DNA from: RGIG3077 sp045541475
Lineage (GTDB): Bacteria; Bacillota; Clostridia; Oscillospirales; Ruminococcaceae
NCBI GenBank assembly: GCA_045541475.1
Contig: JAZQJI010000008.1
Span: 16,360 to 80,359 of the forward strand
Direction: 5' to 3'
Length of the DNA stretch: 64,000 nucleotides
This document shows positions 43,171-51,390 of the stretch, piece by piece (within the stretch, counting starts at the first letter, position 1; each line of letters starts with the position of its first letter). Under the pieces are notes generated by a model. The model was not told where the DNA came from. It ran no database searches and was given only the letters and a program-made list of their open reading frames with translations. The translations under genes and the position numbers were made by a program.

Positions 43171-43533
43171 ATGAGCAATAAAGTACACGTTAAAACAGGC
43201 GACACCGTAGTTTTGCTTACCGGTAAGTACGATTATAAGTACAACAAGGGCGGCGCAAGAAAGACCGGTAAGGTTCTTGAAGTAAGCCCCAAGGAAGGCA
43301 AAGTTATTGTCGAAGGATTTAACTATATTACAAAGCACGTTAAACCCAGAACAGCAGGCGAACAGGGCGGTTTGGTTAAGGCTGAATCTCCTATCTACGC
43401 TTGCAAGGTTCAGCTCGTTTGCCCTAAGTGCAACAAGCCTACAAGAGTAGGTCACGTTTTTGAGGGCGAGGGCAAGGAAAGAAGAAAGCTCCGCGTTTGC
43501 AAGAACAAGGATTGCGGAGAAACATTTGAATAA
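43171..43533 (+). CDS. rplX: 50S ribosomal protein L24, with C-terminal zinc ribbon
   Basis: 120 residues from ATG 43171; a GTG at 43159 overlaps the SD itself and was rejected. The KOW motif region (KVHVKTGDTVVLLTGKYDYK) is at the N-terminus. The C-terminus carries CPKC...CKNKDC, a four-cysteine ribbon (about 90-117) seen in some Firmicutes L24 proteins. It initiates large-subunit assembly. Confidence 0.96.
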   Translation: MSNKVHVKTGDTVVLLTGKYDYKYNKGGARKTGKVLEVSPKEGKVIVEGFNYITKHVKPRTAGEQGGLVKAESPIYACKVQLVCPKCNKPTRVGHVFEGEGKERRKLRVCKNKDCGETFE

Positions 43534-43548
43534 GGAGAGACTTGAGTT

Positions 43549-44088
43549 ATGGCAAGATTGAAAGATTACTATATTGAAACAGTCGCTCCTGCAATGATGA
43601 AGAAATTCAACTACAAGAGCGTAATGCAGATTCCGAAGCTTGATAAAGTCGTTATCAACGTTGGTGCCGGCGAAGCTAAGGAAAACTCAAAGGTTATTGA
43701 TGCAATCATGACTGACTTGACTGCAATCACCGGTCAGAAGCCCGTTGTCTGCAAGGCTAAAAAATCCGTTGCAAACTTCAAGCTTCGTGAGGGCATGCCC
43801 ATCGGTGTTAAGGTAACACTGAGAAACGAAAATATGTATGAGTTTGTTGACAAGCTGTTTAACGTTGCGTTCCCCCGTGTTCGTGACTTCCGTGGTATCA
43901 ACGGTAACTCTTTCGATGGAAGAGGCAACTACTCCACAGGTATTAAGGAACAGCTCATCTTCCCCGAAATCGATTATGATAAAATCGACAAGGTAAGAGG
44001 TATGGATATAAACTTTATTACAACAGCCACCACAGATGAAGAAGCAAAAGAGCTGCTGACACTTCTCGGCGCTCCGTTTGCAAAGTGA
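43549..44088 (+). CDS. rplE: 50S ribosomal protein L5
   Basis: 179 residues. Conserved blocks are KFNYKSVMQIPKLDKVVINVG, GQKPVVCKAKKSVANFKLREG and FPRVRDFRGINGNSFDGRGNY. It binds 5S rRNA and contacts S13 across the subunit bridge. Confidence 0.98.
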   Translation: MARLKDYYIETVAPAMMKKFNYKSVMQIPKLDKVVINVGAGEAKENSKVIDAIMTDLTAITGQKPVVCKAKKSVANFKLREGMPIGVKVTLRNENMYEFVDKLFNVAFPRVRDFRGINGNSFDGRGNYSTGIKEQLIFPEIDYDKIDKVRGMDINFITTATTDEEAKELLTLLGAPFAK

Positions 44089-44105
44089 TTTGGAGGAAAT
44101 TCTAA

Positions 44106-44291
44106 ATGGCTAAAACAGCAATGAAATTAAAGCAGCAGCGCACACCTAAGTACTCAACACGTGCTTACAACCGCTGCAAAATCTGCGGAAGACCTCACGC
44201 ATATCTCAGAAAGTTCGGCATCTGCCGTATCTGCTTCAGAGAGCTTGCTCACGACGGTCAGATTCCCGGAGTTAAAAAGGCAAGCTGGTAA
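44106..44291 (+). CDS. rpsZ: 30S ribosomal protein S14, zinc-binding (type Z)
   Basis: 61 residues. The short zinc form holds CKICGRPHAYLRKFGICRIC with four cysteines. Its presence suggests normal zinc supply; no zinc-free paralogue is seen in the window. Followed by a 74-base spacer with a hairpin. Confidence 0.97.
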   Translation: MAKTAMKLKQQRTPKYSTRAYNRCKICGRPHAYLRKFGICRICFRELAHDGQIPGVKKASW

Positions 44292-44304
44292 AAATATTAT
44301 AAGA

Positions 44305-44337
44305 GGCTGCGGCAAGCAAATTTAAACGCCGCAAGCC
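44305..44337 (+). promoter_or_regulatory. Hairpin in the rpsZ-rpsH spacer
   Basis: GGCT-GCGGC (44305-44313) pairs with GCCGC-A-AGCC (44328-44337) with a single bulged A, nine pairs. The loop contains AAGCAAATTTAAA, a 13-mer also found at 37839-37851 after the rpsJ-rplC hairpin. It may be a regulatory or processing site; the sharing could also be chance. Confidence 0.45.
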
Positions 44338-44365
44338 AAAAATATGACGAGGAGGTCATTTTGGT

Positions 44366-44764
44366 ATGCAAATTACAGATACAATAGCTGATATCTTGAC
44401 CAGAATCCGCAATGCGAGTTCTGCAAAGCACGCCACGGTTGACGTTCCCGCCTCCAATGTGAAGAAAGCTATCACACAGATTCTTGTTGATGAAGGATAT
44501 GTAAAGGGCTTTCAGGTAATTGAGGACGGAAAGCAGGGTATTATCAGAATTACTCTGAAATACGGCGAAAACAGAACACCTGTTATCACCGGCCTGCGCA
44601 GAGTGTCAAAGCCCGGTTTGCGTATATATTCAAGCTGCGAGGATATGCCCCAGGTAAGAAAGGGCCTCGGTATCGCTCTGGTTTCCACATCTAAGGGAAT
44701 CATGACTGATAAGAAGGCTAAGGAACTTCACGTTGGCGGCGAAATTCTTGCATTCATTTGGTAA
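44366..44764 (+). CDS. rpsH: 30S ribosomal protein S8
   Basis: 132 residues, starting MQITDTIADILTRIRNASSAKH and ending with the signature STSKGIMTDKKAKELHVGGEILAFIW. It is a central-domain 16S binder, and the repressor of the spc operon in E. coli. Confidence 0.98.
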   Translation: MQITDTIADILTRIRNASSAKHATVDVPASNVKKAITQILVDEGYVKGFQVIEDGKQGIIRITLKYGENRTPVITGLRRVSKPGLRIYSSCEDMPQVRKGLGIALVSTSKGIMTDKKAKELHVGGEILAFIW

Positions 44765-44778
44765 GGAGGAAACACATA

Positions 44779-45324
44779 ATGTCCAGAATAGGTAAATTAC
44801 CCGTTAGTGTTCCTGCCGGACTTGAAGTATCTATTGAGAACAACCTTGTAACAATCAAGGGTTCTAAGGGTACTCTTTCAAGACAGTTTGATACTGCACT
44901 CGGCATTGAATATGAAAACGGCGTAATCACAGTCACAAGACCCTCCGATGACAAGCGTATGCGTTCTCTCCACGGTCTTACAAGAGCTTTGATTGCTAAC
45001 ATGGTTTACGGCATTTCAACAGGCTATTCTAAGACACTTGAAATCGAAGGCGTTGGTTACCGTGCTGCTAAGCAGGGTAAGGATCTTGTAATGAACCTTG
45101 GTTTTTCACACCAGGTTATTATGACAGAAACAGACGGTATTACGATTGACGTTCCCACACCGAACAAAATCGTAGTAAACGGTATTGATAAGCAGGCTGT
45201 TGGTCAGTGCGCAGCTGAGATACGCGCACACCGTAAGCCTGAGCCTTACAAGGGCAAGGGTATCCGTTACGAAGGCGAGCGTATCATCCGTAAGGAAGGT
45301 AAAGCCGGTAAGGGTAAAAAATAA
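44779..45324 (+). CDS. rplF: 50S ribosomal protein L6
   Basis: 181 residues from ATG 44779 (AAGGAGG upstream); the open frame reaches back to 44758 but that part overlaps rpsH. MSRIGKLPVSVPAGLEVSI opens it, and EPYKGKGIRYEGERIIRKEGK is the L6 signature. It sits near the GTPase-associated centre. Confidence 0.97.
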   Translation: MSRIGKLPVSVPAGLEVSIENNLVTIKGSKGTLSRQFDTALGIEYENGVITVTRPSDDKRMRSLHGLTRALIANMVYGISTGYSKTLEIEGVGYRAAKQGKDLVMNLGFSHQVIMTETDGITIDVPTPNKIVVNGIDKQAVGQCAAEIRAHRKPEPYKGKGIRYEGERIIRKEGKAGKGKK

Positions 45325-45342
45325 TAGGAGGAGTGAGCTACA

Positions 45343-45702
45343 ATGGTTAAATCATATGACAGCAACAAGGCAAGACTCAAAAGACACAAGAGAGTTCGTG
45401 CTAAGATTTCGGGAACACCCGAATGCCCCCGTCTCAATGTATTTCGCTCCGCAAAGCATATTTATGCGCAAATCATTGATGATGTTAACGGCGTAACTCT
45501 TTGCTCTGCATCAAGCATGTCAAAGGATTTTGACGGCAGCGGTGCTAACAAGGAAGGCGCACGCAAGGTAGGTCAGCTTATCGCTGAGGCTGCAAAGGCC
45601 AAGGGAATATCCGAAGTTGTTTTTGACCGCGGCGGTTACATTTATCACGGTCGTGTTCAGGAACTTGCAGAGGGTGCCCGCGAAGGCGGACTCCAGTTCT
45701 AA
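45343..45702 (+). CDS. rplR: 50S ribosomal protein L18
   Basis: 119 residues. RHKRVRAKISGTPECPRLNVFRS and the end FDRGGYIYHGRVQELAEGAREGGLQF identify it. A 5S rRNA binder. SD AGGAGGAG 8 bases before the ATG. Confidence 0.98.
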   Translation: MVKSYDSNKARLKRHKRVRAKISGTPECPRLNVFRSAKHIYAQIIDDVNGVTLCSASSMSKDFDGSGANKEGARKVGQLIAEAAKAKGISEVVFDRGGYIYHGRVQELAEGAREGGLQF

Positions 45703-45724
45703 TTAAAAAAAGGAGGATACAATT

Positions 45725-46234
45725 TTGGCTAATATAGATGCTTCAGCTCTGGAGCTTTCCGAAAAGGTTGTTGCAATCAACCGCGTATCCAAAACTGTTA
45801 AGGGCGGACGTATTCTCAAGTTCTCCGCACTTGTAGTTGTAGGTGACGGCAACGGAATCGTAGGCTTCGGACTCGGAAAATCCGGCGAAGTACCCGATGC
45901 AATCCGCAAGGGTATTGAGGATGCCAAGAAAAATCTTGTCAAGGTACAGCTCAGAGGTACAACAATCCCTCATGACATTATCGGCAAGTACGGTGCAGGC
46001 GAGGTTCTTATGAAGCCCGCAGCTCCCGGTACCGGTGTTATCGCCGGCGGTCCTGTTCGTGCCGTTGTTGAAATGGCAGGTATCAAGGATATCAGAACAA
46101 AGTCTTTGCGCTCCAACAATGCTTGCAATGTTGTTAGAGCAACTATTCAGGGCTTGAGTTCTTGTGTTTCTGCAAAGGAAGTTGCAGAAAAGAGAGGCAA
46201 GACTGTTAAGGAAATTATTGGAGGTAAGGCATAA
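45725..46234 (+). CDS. rpsE: 30S ribosomal protein S5
   Basis: 169 residues, starting at TTG 45725 with AAAGGAGG nearby. The N-terminal double-stranded RNA-binding domain (VVAINRVSKTVKGGRILKFS) and the C-terminal AAPGTGVIAGGPVRAVVEMAG are present. It works in decoding fidelity and mRNA unwinding. Its stop overlaps rpmD (TAATG). Confidence 0.97.
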   Translation: MANIDASALELSEKVVAINRVSKTVKGGRILKFSALVVVGDGNGIVGFGLGKSGEVPDAIRKGIEDAKKNLVKVQLRGTTIPHDIIGKYGAGEVLMKPAAPGTGVIAGGPVRAVVEMAGIKDIRTKSLRSNNACNVVRATIQGLSSCVSAKEVAEKRGKTVKEIIGGKA

Positions 46235-46410
46235 TGGCAAAACAGATTACGCTTAAGAAAAGCCTTATCGGCAGAAAGGCTAACCAGATTTCAACAGCAC
46301 AGTCACTCGGTCTTAACAAAATCGGCGATGTAACAGTTCAGCCCGATAACGCACAGACCGAAGGTAAAATTAATGTTATTTCTCACCTCGTGGAGGTTAA
46401 AGAAGTATAA
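46234..46410 (+). CDS. rpmD: 50S ribosomal protein L30
   Basis: A 58-residue gene between rpsE and rplO. The translation begins MAKQITLKKSLIGRKANQ and contains SLGLNKIGDVTVQPDN and the end HLVEVKEV, all typical of L30. The ATG overlaps the rpsE stop. Confidence 0.96.
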   Translation: MAKQITLKKSLIGRKANQISTAQSLGLNKIGDVTVQPDNAQTEGKINVISHLVEVKEV

Positions 46411-46428
46411 GCAAGGAGGTGCTCTCAA

Positions 46429-46866
46429 ATGAAATTGCACGAATTATCTCCCGTACAGCCCAGAGTCGAGCGCAAGCGTGTCGGCAGAGGTCATGGCTCA
46501 GGTAACGGCAAAACAGCCGGTAAGGGTCATAAGGGTCAGAATGCTCGTTCAGGCGGCGGCGTTCGCATCGGTTTTGAAGGCGGACAGATGCCCTTGGCAA
46601 GACGTATTCCTAAAAGGGGATTCAATAATATCTTCGCTAAAACTTATGCAATCGTAAATGTTTCAGACCTTAACAAGTTTGAAGCAGGTGCAGAAGTTGA
46701 CGTAAACGCATTGCTCGAAGCAGGCATTATAAGAAAGGCTTGCGACGGCGTGAAGGTTCTCGGCAATGGCGAACTTGAAAAGAGCCTTACTGTTAAGGCT
46801 GCTGCATTTTCCGCAAGCGCTAAGGAAAAAATCGAAAAGGCAGGCGGAAAGGCTGAGGTGATGTAA
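46429..46866 (+). CDS. rplO: 50S ribosomal protein L15
   Basis: 145 residues. MKLHELSPVQPRVERKRVGRG and the glycine-rich GSGNGKTAGKGHKGQNARSG are diagnostic, followed by GFEGGQMPLARRIPKRGF. It is a late-assembly protein on the large subunit. It lies 1 base before secY. Confidence 0.98.
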   Translation: MKLHELSPVQPRVERKRVGRGHGSGNGKTAGKGHKGQNARSGGGVRIGFEGGQMPLARRIPKRGFNNIFAKTYAIVNVSDLNKFEAGAEVDVNALLEAGIIRKACDGVKVLGNGELEKSLTVKAAAFSASAKEKIEKAGGKAEVM

Positions 46867-46867
46867 A

Positions 46868-48214
46868 GTGTTTCAGGTAATGAAGAACGCATGGAAGGTT
46901 AAGGAAATTCGTCAGAAGATTCTCTATACGGTTCTTATCCTCATTATCTTTAGGCTTGGCTGTGCTATTATGGCACCGTTTGTTGATACAGCCGCACTTT
47001 CCACCTGGGTAACAGAAAACAGCGACGGCAACATCATTTCTTACATGAATATGCTGTCCGGTGGCGCACTTTCAAGGGCTACAATTTTCAGCCTTTCGAT
47101 TTCGCCCTACATCAACGCACAGATTATTCTTCAGCTTCTCACCTATGCTCTTCCTCCTTTGGAAAGACTTTCCAAAGAAGGCGAAGAGGGCAGAAAAAAG
47201 CTTAATCTGTACACAACAATACTCGCGTTGGTTATCGCAGTTTTCACATCATTTGCATATTATCTCACAATGAAGAATACAATGGGCGTTCTCGCTTACA
47301 CAAACGGCGGTTTCGAACAGTATTTTTCAATGATTTGTATCATGTTCGTTTTCATCGCAGGCGCTTCGCTTATCATCTGGCTTGGCGGCTTGATTGAAGA
47401 AAAGGGCATCGGCAGCGGCATCTCGATGATACTTCTTGCAGGTATCATTTCAAGATATCCCGTTGACATTTTCAACATGATCAAGCTTATGTTCTCAAAA
47501 GAAACAAGAGCAGACTACATCTTTGTAGTTCCGATTGTAGGTATTCTCTACATCGCAATGATCGTGTTCATCGTTTTCATGAACAATGCAGAGCGCAGAA
47601 TTCCGATTCAGTACGCTAAGCGCGTTGTTGGCAGAAAACAGTACGGCGGACAGAACACACATATTCCGATTAAGGTATGCATGAGCGGCGTTTTGCCTAT
47701 CATCTTTGCAATGTCCTTTATGCAGCTTCCTTCCACAATCGAATTGTTCGTCCCCAGATATGATTATCCTAACGGCTTCGGACAGAAGTTCTACAATGGC
47801 TTTCTTGATTTCTTCAACAGTAACAGCATCGGTTACGCAGTTCTTTATTTCCTTCTTATTATAGGATTTAACTACTTCTACGTTTCCATGCAGTACAACC
47901 CGACAGAAATCGCTAACAATCTCCGTCAGAATAATGGCGGTATCCCCGGTATCCGTCCCGGAAAGCCCACATCCGATTTTATCCAGAGAGTTCTCTCCAA
48001 GATAACATTGTTCGGTGCTTTCTTCCTCGGTATCATCGCGGTATTCCCCATCATCTTCTCCAAGATTGTTTCTGAAGGCTTCGGTCTTACACAGCTTGCA
48101 AGTCTTTCAATGGGCGGCACTTCAATCCTTATCGTAGTAAGCGTTGCTCTTGAAACTACAAGAACACTTGAATCTCAGCTGATGGTTCGTCATCATAAGG
48201 GATTCCTTGAATAA
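46868..48214 (+). CDS. secY: Protein translocase subunit SecY
   Basis: 448 residues starting at GTG 46868, with GAGGTG 7 bases upstream, giving VFQVMKNAWKVKEIRQKIL in register with other SecY proteins. Ten membrane helices. The plug-region pattern ISPYINAQIILQLLTYALP and the C5-loop IRPGKPTSDFIQRVLSKIT (ribosome and SecA contact) are clear. It forms the SecYEG channel for exported proteins such as those seen in this window. Confidence 0.98.
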   Translation: MFQVMKNAWKVKEIRQKILYTVLILIIFRLGCAIMAPFVDTAALSTWVTENSDGNIISYMNMLSGGALSRATIFSLSISPYINAQIILQLLTYALPPLERLSKEGEEGRKKLNLYTTILALVIAVFTSFAYYLTMKNTMGVLAYTNGGFEQYFSMICIMFVFIAGASLIIWLGGLIEEKGIGSGISMILLAGIISRYPVDIFNMIKLMFSKETRADYIFVVPIVGILYIAMIVFIVFMNNAERRIPIQYAKRVVGRKQYGGQNTHIPIKVCMSGVLPIIFAMSFMQLPSTIELFVPRYDYPNGFGQKFYNGFLDFFNSNSIGYAVLYFLLIIGFNYFYVSMQYNPTEIANNLRQNNGGIPGIRPGKPTSDFIQRVLSKITLFGAFFLGIIAVFPIIFSKIVSEGFGLTQLASLSMGGTSILIVVSVALETTRTLESQLMVRHHKGFLE

Positions 48215-48246
48215 TCCGAAATAATGCCCGAAAGGAGAAAATCTAT

Positions 48247-48879
48247 ATGAAACTTATTCTTCTCGGCGCCCCCGGCGCAGGCAAGGGAACACAGGCTGAG
48301 GTTATCAGCGAAAAGCTTAACATTCCTCAGATTTCAACAGGAAATATGCTCCGTGAGGCTGTTAAAAACGGCACAGAGTACGGCCTTAAGGCTAAGGCTC
48401 AGATGGAAAGCGGCGCGCTTGTTCCCGATGAAGTTGTTATCGGTATCTTGAAAGAAAGAATTGCCGAGGACGACTGCAAAAATGGTTTTATACTTGATGG
48501 TTTCCCCAGAACAGTTCCTCAGGCAGAGGCGCTCGACGCAATGGGCGTTGAGATTGACAAGGTTGTTGAAATTTTCGTTCCCGATGAAAAAATTCAGCAG
48601 CGCCTTGGCGGAAGAAGAGTTTGCGAGAGCTGCGGTGCTTCCTACCACACAATGTTCAAGCCTTCCAAGGTTGATGGCGTTTGTGATAAGTGCAACGGCA
48701 AAACAGTTCTTCGTAAGGACGACGCTCCCGAAACTGTTTTGGAAAGACTCAAGGTATATCATACAACAACAGCTCCTCTTAAGGAATACTACGACGGCAA
48801 GGGCAAACTTGTTACAGTTGTAGGTCAGGAAGAGGTTGCAGATACATCAAGGCTTACACTTGAAGCCTTGGCTAAGTAA
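48247..48879 (+). CDS. adk: Adenylate kinase, zinc-LID form
   Basis: 210 residues. The P-loop GAPGAGKGTQAEVI is at residues 7-20, and the AMP-binding motif is DGFPRTVPQAEALD. The LID holds CESCGASYHTMFK...CDKCNG, a four-cysteine zinc site usual in Gram-positives. It balances AMP, ADP and ATP. Located between secY and map as in many Firmicutes. Confidence 0.98.
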   Translation: MKLILLGAPGAGKGTQAEVISEKLNIPQISTGNMLREAVKNGTEYGLKAKAQMESGALVPDEVVIGILKERIAEDDCKNGFILDGFPRTVPQAEALDAMGVEIDKVVEIFVPDEKIQQRLGGRRVCESCGASYHTMFKPSKVDGVCDKCNGKTVLRKDDAPETVLERLKVYHTTTAPLKEYYDGKGKLVTVVGQEEVADTSRLTLEALAK

Positions 48880-48887
48880 TCAATAAT

Positions 48888-49643
48888 ATGATTACTATTA
48901 AATCAGCTACCGATATTGCCAAGATGCGCGACGCCGGAAGGATTGCGGGTAACGCACTCGCACTCGCCGGCAGAGAGCTCAAGGCAGGTATGACTACAAA
49001 GGAACTTGATACGCTTATTTATGATTACATTGTGGGGCAGGGTGCAAAACCTTCGTTCCTTGGCTATGGCGGTTTTCCCGCAAGCGCGTGTATATCAATC
49101 AATAACGAGGTTATTCATGGAATACCTTCGTCAAAGGCCGTTATTAAGGACGGCGATATAGTAAGCGTGGATGTGGGTGCATTCTACAACGGCTTTCACG
49201 GCGATACCGCCGCAACATTCGGCGTTGGGAAAATTTCCGATGAAGCTCAAAAGCTGCTTGATGTAACTAAGCATTCTTTAGAGCTTGCAATCGGGGCGGC
49301 TGTTCCCGGCGCAAGAATAGGCGATATTTCTTCCACTGTGGAAGAATACTGCCGCTCATTTGGCTACGGTGTAGTCAAAAAATACTGCGGACACGGCGTC
49401 GGCAGAAAGCTTCACGAAGAACCCGAGGTTCCTAACTATGGCACAAAAGGTCACGGACAAAGACTTATGGCCGGTATGACCATCGCTATTGAGCCGATGA
49501 TTAACATTTCGGGCGATGACGTAAGAGTGCTGAAAAACGATTGGACGGTTGTTACACGCTCAGGCTCGCTGTCTGCTCACTTTGAGCATACAATTGCAAT
49601 TGCAACGGGCGGAGCAATAGTGCTGACAGCTCCGGACGCCTGA
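48888..49643 (+). CDS. map: Methionine aminopeptidase, type I
   Basis: 251 residues. Metal ligands lie in VSVDVGAFYNGFHGDTAATF (two Asp), GHGVGRKLHEEPEVPNYG (His and Glu), IEPMI (Glu) and the closing HFEHTIAI (Glu). It removes the initiator Met from nascent chains. 8 bases after adk; no strong SD is visible, so coupling with adk is likely. Confidence 0.97.
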   Translation: MITIKSATDIAKMRDAGRIAGNALALAGRELKAGMTTKELDTLIYDYIVGQGAKPSFLGYGGFPASACISINNEVIHGIPSSKAVIKDGDIVSVDVGAFYNGFHGDTAATFGVGKISDEAQKLLDVTKHSLELAIGAAVPGARIGDISSTVEEYCRSFGYGVVKKYCGHGVGRKLHEEPEVPNYGTKGHGQRLMAGMTIAIEPMINISGDDVRVLKNDWTVVTRSGSLSAHFEHTIAIATGGAIVLTAPDA

Positions 49644-49691
49644 TTGACATCAGGGTTAAAACTTCGGAAAGGAGAATTTTCGCTTAAATTT

Positions 49692-49949
49692 ATGTGCGGG
49701 AATTTGAAAATTAAGAAGGGCAGCATCGTCAGGGCTACCGCCGGACGTGATTTTGCAAAATTCTTTGTAATACTTGATATTGACGGGAAATTTGTAAAAA
49801 TTGCCGATGGCAAAACACGAAAACTATCAAATCCAAAAACAAAAAGTCTTAAACACCTTCAAATGACCAATACTGAAATAGATATTGATAATTTGACAGA
49901 TAAAGGACTTAAAAAAGCACTTGCGGCATTTAATGCCGATAACGCCTGA
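49692..49949 (+). CDS. KOW-domain RNA-binding protein (L14e-like)
   Basis: 85 residues if started at ATG 49692. The open frame extends back to TTG 49644, right after the map stop; the SD AAAGGAG (49668-49674) lies 17 bases from the ATG, which is longer than ideal, so the exact start is uncertain. The motif IKKGSIVRATAGRDFAKFFV and IADGKTRKLSNPKTKSLKHL match the small KOW proteins that sit between map and infA in Firmicutes. It likely binds ribosomal RNA; the role is not established. Confidence 0.8.
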   Translation: MCGNLKIKKGSIVRATAGRDFAKFFVILDIDGKFVKIADGKTRKLSNPKTKSLKHLQMTNTEIDIDNLTDKGLKKALAAFNADNA

Positions 49950-49963
49950 AGAGGAGGATTTAA

Positions 49964-50182
49964 ATGTCTAGAGAAGACGTAATTGAAGTTGAAGGCGTCG
50001 TTCTTGAAGCGTTGCCGAATGCAACATTCCAGGTAGAGCTCCAGAACGGACACAAAATTCTTGCTCATGTATCGGGAAAGCTCAGAATGAACTACATTCG
50101 TATAGTTCCCGGCGACAAGGTTACGGTTGCTATGTCACCCTATGACCTTACCAAGGGCAGAATCACATGGAGAGCAAAGTAA
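49964..50182 (+). CDS. infA: Translation initiation factor IF-1
   Basis: 72 residues, the standard length. The OB-fold signature IEVEGVVLEALPNATFQVEL and GHKILAHVSGKLRMNYIRI is complete. It binds the 30S A site during initiation. SD GAGGAGG before the ATG. Confidence 0.98.
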   Translation: MSREDVIEVEGVVLEALPNATFQVELQNGHKILAHVSGKLRMNYIRIVPGDKVTVAMSPYDLTKGRITWRAK

Positions 50183-50238
50183 GGCTATAAAACCTTAATT
50201 TGCCAAGAAAACACACACTTGCGAAGGGAGAATAAAGA

Positions 50239-50352
50239 ATGAAAGTCAGACCTTCAGTAAAGCCCATTTGCGAAAAATGCAAAGTTATTAAGCGCAAGGG
50301 AAAAGTAATGGTTATCTGTGAAAATCCCAAGCACAAACAGCGTCAGGGCTAA
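50239..50352 (+). CDS. rpmJ: 50S ribosomal protein L36, zinc-binding form
   Basis: 37 residues. [20 protein letters not shown] then [13 protein letters not shown] supplies the CxxC, C and H zinc ligands. SD AAGGGAG 7 bases before the ATG. Followed by a 221-base spacer, the longest in this part of the cluster. Confidence 0.97.
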
Positions 50353-50591
50353 GAAAAAATATACCCGCAGTGCACGGCAATTAACAGCACGCACTGCGAT
50401 GAATTAAGCCGGCAATCGGTTTCCTGCTACGGCGCACAAAAATTATCGCGTCGCTGCAAACAATTCAAATTATTGAATTTAAGCGGGAAAGCGTGGACGG
50501 TGACCGGCTGCCAGCTGTCCGTAAAATTTATTTGCGGATTAGTTAAGATACACACAATCATTTATCAAAGTATATGGGGGTGCATTTTTTA
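50353..50591 (+). promoter_or_regulatory. Structured leader upstream of rpsM
   Basis: The rpmJ-rpsM gap carries several stems. CGCAGTGC/GCACTGCG (50366-50373 with 50391-50398) and AATTCAA/TTGAATT (50462-50468 with 50473-50479) are perfect. GGACGG/CTGTCC is a six-pair stem near 50495-50519 with one wobble pair. A possible long-range pairing joins AGCCGG (50407-50412) and CCGGCT (50504-50509). The last two are mutually competitive, as in a switch. In other bacteria the alpha operon is controlled by S4; a similar role here is only a hypothesis. Confidence 0.5.
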
Positions 50592-50960
50592 ATGGCACGT
50601 ATTGCTGGTGTTGACCTTCCCAAGAATAAGAGAATCGAAATCGGTCTTACTTATATCTTCGGTATCGGTCGTTCAACCGCTGAAAAAATCCTCAGAGAAA
50701 CCGGTGTAAATCCTGACATCAGAGTTAAGGATTTGTCCGAAGACGATACAAACCTTCTTCGTGAATATATCGATAAGAACTGCAACGTAGAAGGCGATCT
50801 TCGTAGAGAGGTTGCTCTGAATATCAAGAGACTTGTCGAAATCGGCTGTTACAGAGGCGTTCGTCACAGAAAAGGCTTGCCCGTAAGAGGACAGAGAACT
50901 AAGACAAACGCAAGAACTCGTAAGGGTCCTGTAAAGACAATCGCAAATAAGAAGAAGTAA
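50592..50960 (+). CDS. rpsM: 30S ribosomal protein S13
   Basis: 122 residues from ATG 50592; the frame extends back to 50574 but GGGGGTG at 50576-50582 is the ribosome site for this ATG. MARIAGVDLPKNKRIEIGLTY and the end CYRGVRHRKGLPVRGQRTKTN are diagnostic. First gene of the alpha segment. Confidence 0.98.
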   Translation: MARIAGVDLPKNKRIEIGLTYIFGIGRSTAEKILRETGVNPDIRVKDLSEDDTNLLREYIDKNCNVEGDLRREVALNIKRLVEIGCYRGVRHRKGLPVRGQRTKTNARTRKGPVKTIANKKK

Positions 50961-50972
50961 GGAGGGATATAA

Positions 50973-51371
50973 ATGGCACAGAAGAAAAAGGTTTCAACCG
51001 TCAGAAGAAGACGTGACCGTAAGAATATTGAAAGCGGTGCTGTTCATATCCAGTCAACTTTCAACAACACAATCGTAACAATCAGCGACTTGCAGGGTAA
51101 CACAATTTCCTGGGCAAGCGCAGGCGAACTCGGTTTCAGAGGCTCCCGTAAGTCCACACCGTTCGCTGCACAGACTGCTGCCGAGACTGCTGCAAAGGCT
51201 GCTATGGAGCATGGCCTTAAGACAGTTGAAGTATATGTAAAGGGACCCGGCTCCGGACGCGAAGCTGCAATCAGAGCATTGCAGACAGTAGGTCTTGAAG
51301 TGAGAATGATCAAGGACGTAACTCCCATTCCTCACAACGGCTGCCGTCCTCCCAAAAGACGTCGTGTATAA
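50973..51371 (+). CDS. rpsK: 30S ribosomal protein S11
   Basis: 132 residues. HIQSTFNNTIVTISDLQGN and the C-terminal DVTPIPHNGCRPPKRRRV match S11. A platform protein near the E site. GGAGGG precedes the ATG. Confidence 0.98.
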   Translation: MAQKKKVSTVRRRRDRKNIESGAVHIQSTFNNTIVTISDLQGNTISWASAGELGFRGSRKSTPFAAQTAAETAAKAAMEHGLKTVEVYVKGPGSGREAAIRALQTVGLEVRMIKDVTPIPHNGCRPPKRRRV

Positions 51372-51390
51372 TTTAGGAGGGATATGACTT

